This document shows, in pieces, positions 1-7,832 of a stretch of 64,000 nucleotides of DNA. The notes under the pieces were generated by a model. It made no database searches and was not told where the DNA came from. It saw only the letters and a program-made list of their open reading frames with translations. This DNA is from Candidatus Methylophosphatis haderslevensis (lineage in GTDB: Bacteria; Pseudomonadota; Gammaproteobacteria; Burkholderiales; Rhodocyclaceae), in NCBI GenBank assembly GCA_016711925.1, contig JADJSA010000003.1:1-64000 (forward strand), read 5' to 3'. The position numbers and the translations under genes were made by a program. Positions within the stretch are counted from its first letter, which is position 1. Every line of letters starts with the position of its first letter.

Positions 1-10
1 GTTTGCGCCA

Positions 11-721
11 TCAGAGGCGCAGATTGCGCGTCCATCGCTGGTAAATGTGGTCCGCCGTGCGCAGGCTGGCGGCGATCCGTTCGCGGGTCAGGGCACGAAT
101 CTGCGCCGGCGACTGCACGCTTGCAACCGCGCATGCCGCGATTTCCGCGCGGCCGGCTTCGCTGCCGATCCAGTCGTCGATCTTCTCGATCGTGATCTCG
201 CAGTGGAACTGCATCGCCAGGTGCAGTTCGCCGCAGGCGAAAGCCTGATTCTCGCACGCGGCGCTGGCGGCCAGATGCCGCGCGCCGGCCGGCACCGAGA
301 ACGTGTCGGCGTGCCACTGGAAGATGCTGAAGGCATCGCAATCGAACCAGTCGGCGGCGTTGCTGTCCGGCTGCGTCGAAATGTCGATCCAGCCGATCTC
401 CGGCTGTGCGGCGCGCGTTACCTTGCCGCCGAGCGCGGATGACATCAACTGGCCGCCCAGGCAATGGCCGAGTACGGGCACATCGTCGCCGATTGCGGCG
501 CGGATCAGTGCCTCGCTCTCGCGCAGGAAGGCCAGGTCGTCATTCACGCTCATCGGCCCGCCGAGCAGGCACAGTCCGCCGAATCCGTCGAGCGTGCGTG
601 GCAGCGCCTCGCCGTTCCATGCCTGAAATACGCACAGCGGCAGACGCCGCGCCGCCATGTAGTCGGCAAAACGGCCGGGACCATCGTTGCCGGCGTACTG
701 GATGACGGCGACCGGCTTCAC
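11..721 (-). CDS. Class-I glutamine amidotransferase-like protein
   Basis: This 236-aa protein resembles the stand-alone class-I glutamine amidotransferases (GMP-synthase-like GATase domain), which release ammonia from glutamine or hydrolyse gamma-glutamyl bonds. The nucleophile elbow GHCLGGQ carries the catalytic Cys. A later FHCE segment supplies the His-x-Glu pair, and GGPMSVND near residue 45 is typical of the family. The reading frame is open up to 913, but similarity to the family begins at VKPVAVIQY, so I chose the GTG at 721; no strong ribosome-binding site confirms it. The gene is divergent from the agmatinase gene. The substrate is not known; it could deglutamylate a gamma-glutamyl compound, but that is inference from the neighbourhood only. 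Confidence 0.75.
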   Translation of the reverse strand: MKPVAVIQYAGNDGPGRFADYMAARRLPLCVFQAWNGEALPRTLDGFGGLCLLGGPMSVNDDLAFLRESEALIRAAIGDDVPVLGHCLGGQLMSSALGGKVTRAAQPEIGWIDISTQPDSNAADWFDCDAFSIFQWHADTFSVPAGARHLAASAACENQAFACGELHLAMQFHCEITIEKIDDWIGSEAGRAEIAACAVASVQSPAQIRALTRERIAASLRTADHIYQRWTRNLRL

Positions 722-997
722 ATCGGCACGCGGGGTAGCGACTGCGCCGCCGCCGGCTCGGCAACCGCGCGGCTGCGCCGATGGCGCCTCACGGAGTGGC
801 GCGTCGAAACCGGGACGGCGGCGATCCTGTCGCGGGCGATATCTGGCATCAGGGCGTGGGGGCAGGCTTGGCCGCGCCGTGACCTTGGCGGACCCAGTCG
901 CGAATGGTACCATCGCCTCCCTGAATTGTTAATAACGGCAGCGCCAATTGGGCGGACCGGGCGAAGCCGTTCCGGCCCCGCTCCAGGACACGTCGCC
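722..997. other. Divergent intergenic region between the amidotransferase and speB
   Basis: A 276-bp spacer between two divergently transcribed genes, expected to hold both promoters. I see no convincing paired -35/-10 boxes, riboswitch or inverted repeat. Long open frames cross it on both strands, but they look like GC-rich shadow frames. Confidence 0.3.
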
Positions 998-1930
998 ATG
1001 AGCAATCACGCTTTCCCGTACCTGAGTTCCGGCACATTCCTTAACGCGCCGGCTCGTAACCAGGCGCCCGGCCGGCGCTTTTGCGTCGCCGGCATCGCCT
1101 GGGACGGCGCGGTGACCAATCGGCCCGGTGCGCGCTTCGGTCCGTCGGCGATACGCCGCGCAAGCCAGATGCTGTGCGATGCGGGTCACCCGTTCTTCGA
1201 CGTTTCGCCACTCGGCCACATCTGCGATGCCGGCGACCTGCCGCATCCGAACACTTCGCTGGCCGCGATGCGAGAAGCGCTGCAGCCGCAGGCCGAGGCG
1301 CTGATCCAGGCCCACCACATGGCCTGGCTGGGTGGCGATCATTCGCTCACCCTGCCGTTGTTGCGCACCTATCGCAAGGTCTTGGGCCGGCCGCTGGCGC
1401 TGGTGCATCTGGACGCCCACTGCGACACATGGACCGATCATTTCGGCGAACCGTCGGGACACGGCACGTGGACCCGGGAGGCGCTGCAGGAAGGTTTGCT
1501 GGTGCCCGAAGCGACGCTGCAGATCGGCATCCGCTCGTCGGGCGAGAAGGCGGCGCGCGACTATGTCAACAGCGTGGGCGGACGCGTATTCACCGCTCGC
1601 GAACTGCGCGGCGCGGAGAGTCCGGCGCAACTTGCGTTCGTCATCGATGAGATTGGTCGTCGCGTTCATGCGGCCGCTGCGCCGGTCTATCTGACGATCG
1701 ACATCGACTGCCTCGACCCCGCATTCGCGCCCGGTACGGGCACGCCGGAGCCGGGCGGCATGACTACCGCCCAGGTGCTCACGCTGCTGGAGGAATTGGC
1801 CGGCCTCGATTTCGTCGGCATGGATTGCGTCGAGGTCGCACCGCCCTACGACGTTGCCGAACTCACGGCCAATGCCGCGTCCACATTCGTGTGGACTTAC
1901 CTGGCAGGCCGTGTCGCGCGCGCCGGTTGA
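998..1930 (+). CDS. speB: Agmatinase (agmatine ureohydrolase)
   Basis: This 310-aa enzyme of the arginase/agmatinase fold should hydrolyse agmatine to putrescine and urea with a di-manganese centre. The metal-binding signatures are present in order: GGDHS, DAHCDTW and IDIDCLDPAFAPGTGTPEPGG. The last closely matches the agmatinase signature of E. coli SpeB. The ATG at 998 follows a CCAGGA motif and begins just before the conserved N-terminal region. The open frame upstream to 464 is a non-coding extension. The gene ends 13 bp before the puuB-like gene, so the two are likely cotranscribed. A guanidinobutyrase is the main alternative substrate specificity. Confidence 0.88.
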   Translation: MSNHAFPYLSSGTFLNAPARNQAPGRRFCVAGIAWDGAVTNRPGARFGPSAIRRASQMLCDAGHPFFDVSPLGHICDAGDLPHPNTSLAAMREALQPQAEALIQAHHMAWLGGDHSLTLPLLRTYRKVLGRPLALVHLDAHCDTWTDHFGEPSGHGTWTREALQEGLLVPEATLQIGIRSSGEKAARDYVNSVGGRVFTARELRGAESPAQLAFVIDEIGRRVHAAAAPVYLTIDIDCLDPAFAPGTGTPEPGGMTTAQVLTLLEELAGLDFVGMDCVEVAPPYDVAELTANAASTFVWTYLAGRVARAG

Positions 1931-1943
1931 AGCGGGGCGCGAA

Positions 1944-3233
1944 ATGCTGGCGAGCGAAGACGCGCTGATCCGCAATTCGTACTACACCGCCAGCGCGCCG
2001 GCCGGCACGGCAGAACCGTCGCTTGCGGGCGAGACGCGGGCCGATGTCTGCGTGGTCGGGGGCGGATTGGCGGGCCTGTCCGCGACGATCGAACTGGCGC
2101 GGCGCGGCTATTCGGTTGTGCTGCTGGAGGCCGAGCGCGTCGGCTGGGGCGCCTCGGGCCGCAACGGCGGACAGGCGATCGTCGGCCATGCGAGCGACGA
2201 CGCGATCGAAGCGCAACTCGGCGCGGCCGATGCCAGGCGCGCCTGGGATGTCACGGTCGATGGGCTGCAACTGCTGCGCGAGCGCATCGCCGACTACAAG
2301 ATCGACTGCGATTTCGTGCCCGGTTATTTGTCGGTGGCGGTGAACGCGCGCAAGGCGAGCGCGCTGCGCCGTTGGCAGGAGTCCAGCGAGCGCGCCTACG
2401 GCTACCCGCACTGGCGCTGGATCGAGCACGGCGACATCGGCGACTGGATCGCCAGCCCGCGCTTTTACGCCGGCCTTCACGATGCGCTATCAGGCCATCT
2501 GCATCCGCTCAAGTATTGCCTCGGGCTCGCCGCCGCAGCCCGTGCCGCGGGCGTGCGCATCTTCGAGCACAGCCGCGCGACCGGCATCGCGCGCGGCGCG
2601 CAGCCGCTGGTCAGCACGGCCGGTGGCGCGGTGCGCTGCGATTTCGTGGTGCTGGCCGGCAACGTCTATCTCGGCGGCCTGGTGCCGGCGCTGGCGGCGC
2701 GCATCATGCCGGTCGGCACCTACATCGTCGCCACCGAGCCGCTGCCGCACGGTTTGGCCGGGGCGCTGATACGCGACCGCGCCGCCGTCTGCGACACCAA
2801 CTTCGTGCTCGACTATTTCCGTTTGAGTGGCGACGGCCGCCTGCTCTTCGGCGGGCGGGTCAGCTACAGCACGATGACGCCGCCCAACCTCGCGCAGAGC
2901 ATGAAGGCGCGCATGCGCAAGGTGTTTCCCCAGCTCGCCGCGGATATCTCGATCGACTTTGCCTGGGGTGGCTTTGTCGATATCACGATGAACCGCGCGC
3001 CGGATTTCGGCCGCGTCGAACCGAACATCTTTTACCTGCAAGGCTTCTCCGGCCACGGCGTGGCGCTCACCGGCATGGCCGGCAGACTGGTCGCCGAAGC
3101 CATTGCCGGGCAGGCCGAGCGCTTCGATCTTTACGCCCGGCTCAGGCATCACGCGTTTCCCGGCGGGCGCATGCTGCGCACCCCGGCGCTGGTGCTGGGC
3201 ATGCTCTACTACCGGCTGCGCGATCTGTTGTAA
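1944..3233 (+). CDS. puuB: FAD-dependent amine oxidase, gamma-glutamylputrescine oxidase-like
   Basis: A 429-aa DAO-family flavoprotein. The dinucleotide-binding motif VVGGGLAGLSATIE lies near residue 33. It is followed by the ELARRGYSVVLLEA strand and the GWGASGRNGGQ motif typical of the PuuB/OrdL group. The C-terminal part has the FAD-closing segment GFSGHGVALTGMAG. PuuB oxidises gamma-glutamylputrescine to gamma-glutamyl-aminobutyraldehyde, releasing H2O2 and ammonia. The start was placed at ATG 1944, shortly before the FAD motif and just after the speB stop. The puuA, puuC and puuD homologues sit 15-27 kb downstream, which supports the polyamine assignment. Confidence 0.82.
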   Translation: MLASEDALIRNSYYTASAPAGTAEPSLAGETRADVCVVGGGLAGLSATIELARRGYSVVLLEAERVGWGASGRNGGQAIVGHASDDAIEAQLGAADARRAWDVTVDGLQLLRERIADYKIDCDFVPGYLSVAVNARKASALRRWQESSERAYGYPHWRWIEHGDIGDWIASPRFYAGLHDALSGHLHPLKYCLGLAAAARAAGVRIFEHSRATGIARGAQPLVSTAGGAVRCDFVVLAGNVYLGGLVPALAARIMPVGTYIVATEPLPHGLAGALIRDRAAVCDTNFVLDYFRLSGDGRLLFGGRVSYSTMTPPNLAQSMKARMRKVFPQLAADISIDFAWGGFVDITMNRAPDFGRVEPNIFYLQGFSGHGVALTGMAGRLVAEAIAGQAERFDLYARLRHHAFPGGRMLRTPALVLGMLYYRLRDLL

Positions 3234-3243
3234 AGGAGCGAAG

Positions 3244-3369
3244 ATGACCGAATCAGGCGAAGGTATCGTCCTGCCGGGCAAGCTGCCGCGCGGCGGCACC
3301 AACGCGGCCATTGCCGGCGCCGGGGCAGGTGGATCGGCCGCAACTCGCGCGCTTGTGCAGGTGACATGA
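3244..3369 (+). CDS. Possible 41-aa small protein between puuB and the GFA gene
   Basis: A short frame rich in Gly and Ala begins at an ATG only ten bases after the puuB stop, behind a strong AAAGGAG sequence. Its stop codon overlaps the start of the next gene in an ATGA arrangement, as in translationally coupled genes. I recognise no family. The good ribosome-binding site and coupling argue for translation; the low-complexity composition and short length argue for a chance frame or leader. Confidence 0.3.
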   Translation: MTESGEGIVLPGKLPRGGTNAAIAGAGAGGSAATRALVQVT

Positions 3370-3758
3370 TGTTGCGGGGCGCGTGTCACTGCGGCACTTG
3401 CCGCTATGCGCTCGATGCCGACACGCTCGACGATGTCGCCAACTGCCATTGCACCATCTGCCGTCGCACCACCGGGGCGACCCTGGTGACCTGGGCCACG
3501 CTGCCACGGGCGAAGTTCCGCTGGACCGCCGGCACGCCGGCGCGATACCGCTCGTCGGCGCCGTCGCTGCGCTACTTCTGCGCGAACTGCGGCGCGCAAC
3601 TCGCCTTCGAGCACGCCGACTGGCCGGGCACCATCGACATCACCACCGCCACGCTCGAACACCCGGAGCGTTTTCCGCCGACCCGCCACATCTGGATGAC
3701 CACCCATTTGCCCTGGATGCCGCTCGGCGATCTGGCGCGCGCAGACGGCGAGCCCTGA
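3366..3758 (+). CDS. GFA-family (glutathione-dependent formaldehyde-activating-like) zinc protein
   Basis: A 130-aa member of the GFA/CENP-V fold, a small Mss4-like zinc domain. Paired cysteines are visible in three places: CHCGTC near residue 8, CHCTICRR near residue 28 and FCANCGAQL near residue 76. This is the family's zinc-binding pattern. Members include glutathione-dependent formaldehyde-activating enzymes, but many have no known substrate, so no specific reaction is assigned. ATG 3366 and ATG 3369 are both possible starts. The gene is close behind puuB and may share its transcript. Confidence 0.8.
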   Translation: MMLRGACHCGTCRYALDADTLDDVANCHCTICRRTTGATLVTWATLPRAKFRWTAGTPARYRSSAPSLRYFCANCGAQLAFEHADWPGTIDITTATLEHPERFPPTRHIWMTTHLPWMPLGDLARADGEP

Positions 3759-3842
3759 TCCGCCAAAGCGCCGTGGCGAGCCCGCCCGGGTCGATAGGGT
3801 ATGCTGCGCGCTCTTTCAATCGACTTGCACAAGGACAAATCC

Positions 3843-4517
3843 ATGAAACACACGATCGCGGCGCTGGCATTGCTGACCTTGGGCGCATCGGCACTGGCCG
3901 CCGAAATGACCGAGGAGCAGAAGACCTTCTACGCGCTGGGCCAGATCATGGGGCGCCAGACCAGCGTGTTCGCCATGTCGCCGGCCGAACTGGAGATGGT
4001 CAAGCAGGGTATCGGCGACGCGGTGGAAGGCCGGAAGGCGGCGGTTGATATGGATGTGTATGGCCCGAAGGTATCGACGCTGGCGCAGAGCCGGCGCGCC
4101 GCGCTCGTCGACAAGCAGGCGAAGGAGGGCGAAACCTTCGCCGACGCGGCCGCCAAGGAAAAGGGCGCGGTGAAGACGGCGTCGGGGCTGGTGTTCATCC
4201 CGCTGGTGCGGGGCAGCGGCGCAGCGCCCAAGGCGGAGGACAAGGTCAAGGTGCATTACGTGGGCAAGCTGCCGAGCGGCCTGGAATTCGACAGTTCGGT
4301 CGCGCGCGGTGCGCCCGCCGAGTTCCCGCTCAACGGCGTCATCAAGTGCTGGACCGAGGGGGTGCAGATGATGAAGGTCGGCGGCAAGGCGCGCCTGGTG
4401 TGTCCGCCGGCGATCGCCTACGGCGAGAACGGAACCGGTCCGATTCCGCCCAAGGCGACGTTGAACTTCGAGGTCGAACTGCTCGACATCGTCAAGGACG
4501 CGCCGGCCGGCAAGTAA
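3843..4517 (+). CDS. FKBP-type peptidyl-prolyl cis-trans isomerase, periplasmic (FkpA/Mip-like)
   Basis: A 224-aa protein with an N-terminal signal peptide (MKHTIAALALLTLGASALAA), so it should act in the periplasm on proline-limited folding. Residues 20-110 form the helical dimerisation region seen in FkpA and Mip. Residues 115-217 carry the FKBP domain, with VKVHYVGKLPSGLEFDSS, the EGVQMMKVGGKARLVCPP strand and AYGENGTGPIPP. The ATG at 3843 gives the proper signal peptide; the in-frame ATG at 3801 does not. A TATGCT at 3800 may be its -10 box. A repeat element lies immediately downstream. Confidence 0.88.
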   Translation: MKHTIAALALLTLGASALAAEMTEEQKTFYALGQIMGRQTSVFAMSPAELEMVKQGIGDAVEGRKAAVDMDVYGPKVSTLAQSRRAALVDKQAKEGETFADAAAKEKGAVKTASGLVFIPLVRGSGAAPKAEDKVKVHYVGKLPSGLEFDSSVARGAPAEFPLNGVIKCWTEGVQMMKVGGKARLVCPPAIAYGENGTGPIPPKATLNFEVELLDIVKDAPAGK

Positions 4518-4554
4518 GCTGCGCCTGGCCGCCGTCCGCCTTGCCATCGGCCTG

Positions 4555-4632
4555 AGAGGCAGTAAACACGAGCCTTCCAGCCCGGCATGCCGGAAGATCG
4601 CCATTCCATGCGGGTTGCAGGGCGATCGACGC
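4555..4632 (+). repeat. Interspersed repeat, copy A
   Basis: This copy begins 37 bp after the fkpA-like stop. It shares the family blocks: AGTAAACACG at the left, a middle CTTCCAG block, then TCGCCATTCCATGCGGGTTGCAGG at the right edge. It is more diverged in the centre than copies B and C. It lies just upstream of the riboswitch promoter. Confidence 0.7.
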
Positions 4633-4694
4633 TTTGCGGCCGGGCCGGCCGATTGCCCGGATCGACCCGGCCCGCGGGCGGGCGCAGGAAATAG

Positions 4695-4723
4695 TTGACT
4701 CTTTCGTTCAGGTATCGTAAATT
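4695..4723 (+). promoter_or_regulatory. Sigma-70 promoter for the riboswitch-terC transcript
   Basis: TTGACT at 4695-4700 and TAAATT at 4718-4723 are separated by 17 bp, a near-consensus vegetative promoter. The predicted start near 4730 falls exactly at the 5' edge of the riboswitch aptamer. Confidence 0.65.
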
Positions 4724-4732
4724 CGAGCTGTC

Positions 4733-4868
4733 CCAAGGGGGAGTAGCTCTCCGCCGCGGCGTCGTCAATACGGCAGCTCCCGAATCGTGGAGTTGTCCGG
4801 CGCCCCGGGCGGCCATCGCGAGATGGCTGCGAGCAAGACCTTTGCCGCGATGGCGAAGGCTCCCTTGT
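4733..4868 (+). ncRNA. yybP-ykoY (manganese) riboswitch aptamer
   Basis: The two conserved halves of the yybP-ykoY aptamer are visible. The 5' part is AAGGGGGAGTAGC (4736 on) and the 3' part is AGACCTTTGCC (4836 on). The P1 helix forms between CAAGGGG at about 4735 and TCCCTTG at 4861-4867. Members of this class sense Mn2+, and in E. coli one precedes alx, a TerC-family gene. Here the next gene is also a TerC-family protein. A promoter lies directly upstream and a terminator-like hairpin directly downstream, so Mn2+-dependent transcription control is likely. Confidence 0.85.
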
Positions 4869-4875
4869 CACGAAC

Positions 4876-4912
4876 ACGGCCCTTCGTCCTCGCTGGACAA
4901 AGGGCCGTTTCG
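4876..4912 (+). terminator. Terminator-like hairpin, riboswitch expression platform
   Basis: ACGGCCCTT at 4876-4884 pairs with AAGGGCCGT at 4900-4908, followed by TTCGTTT. It sits between the aptamer and the TerC start codon, where an expression platform is expected. The U-tract is weak. Confidence 0.6.
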
Positions 4913-4971
4913 TTTGGTGCCCTCGGGCGGCGGCGGAACGGCAAGGCGGGTCTGACAGGGAGCATCGGTCA

Positions 4972-5955
4972 ATGGAAACAATCGGCACGTGGTGGATGTG
5001 GGCGGGCTTTTTCGCCATCGTCCTGGTGATGCTGGCAATCGACCTGTTCGTGGTCGGCGGCGGCAGGCAGCACCGGGTTTCGTTCAGGGAAGCGGCGAGC
5101 TGGTCGGCAATCTGGGTCGCCATCTCGCTCGCTTTCGCCGGCGCGCTGTGGTGGTATCTCGACGGCACCGCCGGGCGCGAGGTGGCCAACGCAAAGGCGC
5201 TCGAATTCGTCACCGGCTACCTGATCGAAAAGTCGCTGTCGGTCGACAACGTGTTCGTCTGGCTGATGCTGTTCAGCTTCTTCGCCATCCCGCTGGAATT
5301 GCAGAAGCGCGTGCTGGCGCTCGGCGTCATCGGTGCCATCGTCATGCGCACCGCGATGATCTTCGCCGGCGTCTGGCTGATCGCCCATTTCCACTGGCTG
5401 CTCTATGTGTTCGGCGCCTTCCTGCTGATCACCGGCATCAAGATGTGGTGGTTCGCGGAGGAAAAGCCCGATCTGGCCAACAACCCGGTGATCAAGTGGA
5501 TACGCCGCCACATGAAGGTCACCGACGAACTTCATGGCGAGCGCTTCTTCGTCATGAGGGAAGAAGCCGGCAAGTGGGTGCGCTACGTGACGCCGCTGTT
5601 CCTGGTGCTGATTCTGGTCGAGCTTTCGGACCTGATCTTCGCCGTCGATTCGATACCGGCGATCTTCGCGATCACCACCGACCCGTTCATCGTGCTCACC
5701 TCCAATGTCTTTGCCATACTCGGCCTGCGCGCGATGTACTTCCTGCTCGCCGACATGGCCGACCGCTTCTCGCTGCTCAAGTACGGTCTGGCGCTGGTGC
5801 TGATGTTCATCGGCGTGAAGATGCTGTTGCTCGATGTCTTCAAGATTCCGGTAATGGTGTCGCTGGGCATTGTCGCGGCGATCATCGCCACCTCGGTCGT
5901 GCTGTCGCTGCGCCGGAGTGCCAAGGCGCAGGTTGGAAACGCGAGCAAGCCATGA
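4972..5955 (+). CDS. TerC-family membrane protein, likely manganese exporter (Alx-like)
   Basis: A 327-aa integral membrane protein with about nine hydrophobic segments. TerC-family hallmarks include the acidic ESLSVDN-like motif (IEKSLSVDNVFVW near residue 85) and the second acidic motif VELSDLIFAVDSIPA near residue 215. Family members, especially those behind yybP-ykoY riboswitches, export Mn2+. The start at ATG 4972 has CAGGGAGC upstream. It follows the riboswitch and is translationally coupled by ATGA to the sodium-channel gene. Tellurite resistance, the historical name of the family, is not implied. Confidence 0.87.
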   Translation: METIGTWWMWAGFFAIVLVMLAIDLFVVGGGRQHRVSFREAASWSAIWVAISLAFAGALWWYLDGTAGREVANAKALEFVTGYLIEKSLSVDNVFVWLMLFSFFAIPLELQKRVLALGVIGAIVMRTAMIFAGVWLIAHFHWLLYVFGAFLLITGIKMWWFAEEKPDLANNPVIKWIRRHMKVTDELHGERFFVMREEAGKWVRYVTPLFLVLILVELSDLIFAVDSIPAIFAITTDPFIVLTSNVFAILGLRAMYFLLADMADRFSLLKYGLALVLMFIGVKMLLLDVFKIPVMVSLGIVAAIIATSVVLSLRRSAKAQVGNASKP

Positions 5956-6830
5956 GCGGCGGCGCCACGCTGCAAGCCGCTGCGGGCTCGTTGCCACTGC
6001 GCCGGCGCATCGGTATCTGGCTCGAAACGCCGCGCGTCCAGCGCAGTCTGATCGCGCTGATTCTGGTCAATGCCGTCATCCTCGGACTCGAAACGAGTCC
6101 GTCGCTGATGGCCGACTGGGGCGGCTGGCTGCACGCGGCCGACCGCGCCATCCTCGCCGTGTTCGTGGTCGAGATCGGACTGCGGCTCGCCGTGCACCGG
6201 CTGGCGTTCTTCCGCGATGCGTGGAGCGTGTTCGATCTGCTTGTCATCGCCATTGCGCTGGTTCCCGCCTCGGGTCCGCTCGCCGTGCTGCGTGCGCTGC
6301 GCGTGCTGCGTGTGCTGCGGCTGATCACGCTGATGCCGAGCATGAAGCGCGTGGTCGGCGGATTGCTGGCCGCGCTGCCCGGGCTCAGCTCGGTCAGCGC
6401 GATCATCGGGCTGATCTTCTACGTCGCGGCGGTGGTTGCCACCAAGCTGTTCGGCACTGAATTCCCGGCACTGTTCGGCGATCTCGGCCGCAGCGCCTTC
6501 ACGCTGTTCCAGGTGATGACGCTGGAAGGCTGGGCGATGGAGGTGGTGCGCCCTACCATGGCGGTCTACCCGCTGGCCTGGGTGTTCTTCCTGATTTTCA
6601 TCCTCTCCTCGACCTTCACGCTGCTCAACCTGTTCATCGCCGTCATCGTCAATGCGATCCAGCAGGAACACGCACACGAACCGGGCTTGTCCGCCGAACG
6701 CGAGATCGCGCAACTGCGGCAGGAAATCGCCGCGCTGCACAGCACGCTTCGATCGGCCCGCGCACCGGGCGCGCGAGCGAGGCGCCGGCCAGTCGGAAGC
6801 GCATCTCTCACGCGGCAGCCGCATCCGTAG
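5952..6830 (+). CDS. Bacterial voltage-gated sodium channel (NavBac) homologue
   Basis: A 292-aa single-domain six-helix channel subunit expected to form tetramers. S1 to S4 lie within residues 30-130. S4 shows arginines every third residue (R114, R117, R120, R123), the voltage sensor. The pore region near residues 181-195 carries TLEGW, the position of the TLESW filter in NaChBac. S6 follows to about residue 238. A C-terminal heptad segment (about residues 247-268) resembles the coiled coil of NavBac channels. The Ser-to-Gly change in the filter is unusual. The start overlaps the TerC stop, so its expression probably depends on the same riboswitch transcript. Confidence 0.85.
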   Translation: MSGGATLQAAAGSLPLRRRIGIWLETPRVQRSLIALILVNAVILGLETSPSLMADWGGWLHAADRAILAVFVVEIGLRLAVHRLAFFRDAWSVFDLLVIAIALVPASGPLAVLRALRVLRVLRLITLMPSMKRVVGGLLAALPGLSSVSAIIGLIFYVAAVVATKLFGTEFPALFGDLGRSAFTLFQVMTLEGWAMEVVRPTMAVYPLAWVFFLIFILSSTFTLLNLFIAVIVNAIQQEHAHEPGLSAEREIAQLRQEIAALHSTLRSARAPGARARRRPVGSASLTRQPHP

Positions 6831-6841
6831 CAGCGCACCGG

Positions 6842-6925
6842 CCTGGAAGCCAGTAAACACGGACCTCTCCGGCCATTCATGGGCGTAGACCGCCATTTCA
6901 TGCGGGTCGCGGGACGCTCGACCGA
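6842..6925 (+). repeat. Interspersed repeat, copy B
   Basis: Begins 12 bp after the channel stop codon. It carries GGAAGCCAGTAAACACGG, the CTCTCCGGCC block, GGGCGTAGACCGCCAT and TTCATGCGGGTCGC, nearly identical to copy C over about 70 bp. Confidence 0.85.
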
Positions 6926-7153
6926 GCGGCATCCGTCCCGCGCCCAGCATCATCCAAAGTTCACCGGGCTAGCCAATCCGGGCTAGCACATTGGTCCAAT
7001 TGATCCTGGCCGCGGCAGCGCCAAGAATGGCGGCATTGGCCACGGGCGAGCCTGGCGTGCGCAGGCGGTGGCGATCAGCCCGCACAGGGTGCTGGCGCGG
7101 CGGATCGTTCGATCCGATCAGGCTTGGGTGGCGGGTGTGGAGTCGCGGGAATC
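6926..7153. other. Spacer before the PQ-loop gene
   Basis: About 230 bp with no recognised gene. A short direct repeat of CGGGCTAGCCAA/CGGGCTAGCAC type is visible near 6968-6990. I see no clear promoter for the following gene. Confidence 0.3.
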
Positions 7154-7636
7154 TTGAACGAATCGTTTCAATTGTTGCTGGCCCTCAAGGGCTATGGCAT
7201 AGCCGCCAAAGCCTACCTGGGCGCGAATTACGTGTGGCTGCCCGGCGCTGTCGTCGGCACTTTCACGCTGGTGAACTCGGTGCGTCTGCTGGCCTATGTG
7301 CCGCAGATGCTCTCTGCCGCGAGGGACGTGAATGGCGCATCCGGCATCTCCTACGCCACCTGGAGCCTGTTCCTCGTTTCGCACCTGAGCACGATCGCCT
7401 ACGCGCTGGTGAGCCTGGGCGATCTGATCATGGCGCTGCTGTTCTTCGGCAACGCGCTGGCCTGCCTGGCGATCATCGCCATCACCTATGTCAAACGCAA
7501 GCGCCACGGCCGGCGTCGCGCGGGCCGCGGAGAGCCGGGAGCCGGGGTCGGCATCGCCGACGTCTACGACATTTCGCATTGTCGAGAGGGCGCATTGCGG
7601 TCGCAGGCGCCGCACGGCCCTCGGCGGTCGAGTTAG
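7154..7636 (+). CDS. PQ-loop / SemiSWEET-like small membrane protein
   Basis: A 160-aa protein with hydrophobic segments at about residues 27-47, 58-80 and 83-104. The motif RLLAYVPQM contains the Pro-Gln pair of the PQ-loop family, whose members include SWEET/SemiSWEET sugar transporters and cystinosin-like carriers. The basic, low-complexity C-terminal 50 residues are atypical. No ATG is well placed. I chose TTG 7154 behind GCGGGAATC; TTG 7124 in the same frame is the alternative. The transported substrate is unknown. Repeat copies flank the gene on both sides. Confidence 0.55.
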   Translation: MNESFQLLLALKGYGIAAKAYLGANYVWLPGAVVGTFTLVNSVRLLAYVPQMLSAARDVNGASGISYATWSLFLVSHLSTIAYALVSLGDLIMALLFFGNALACLAIIAITYVKRKRHGRRRAGRGEPGAGVGIADVYDISHCREGALRSQAPHGPRRSS

Positions 7637-7673
7637 CGCGCTGCTCGATACGGCGTGTTCGCGCGGCCCGATC

Positions 7674-7762
7674 GGCTGGAAGCCAGTAAACACGGGCATC
7701 TCCGGCCGTCGATGGGCGTAGACCGCCATTCCATGCGGGTCGCAGGCCGATCGGTCGATCGG
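7674..7762 (+). repeat. Interspersed repeat, copy C (best-formed)
   Basis: Begins 38 bp after the PQ-loop stop. It contains GGAAGCCAGTAAACACGGGC, ATCTCCGGCCGTCGATGGGC, GTAGACCGCCATTCC and ATGCGGGTCGCAGGCC in order. The core ATGGGCG-TAGAC-CGCCAT can fold as a small hairpin with one bulged G. Confidence 0.9.
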
Positions 7763-7832
7763 CATCTGGCGCCCGCCGCGCACGGCTGCGGCGAGCGCCG
7801 GTGGCGGCCCGGCGGCGGGCCGGGTCGGCCGA

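Noticed and set aside
464..997. Long plus-strand frame extending the agmatinase by 178 residues
   Set aside because: The extension lies opposite the amidotransferase gene and has no agmatinase similarity; the normal N-terminus starts at 998.
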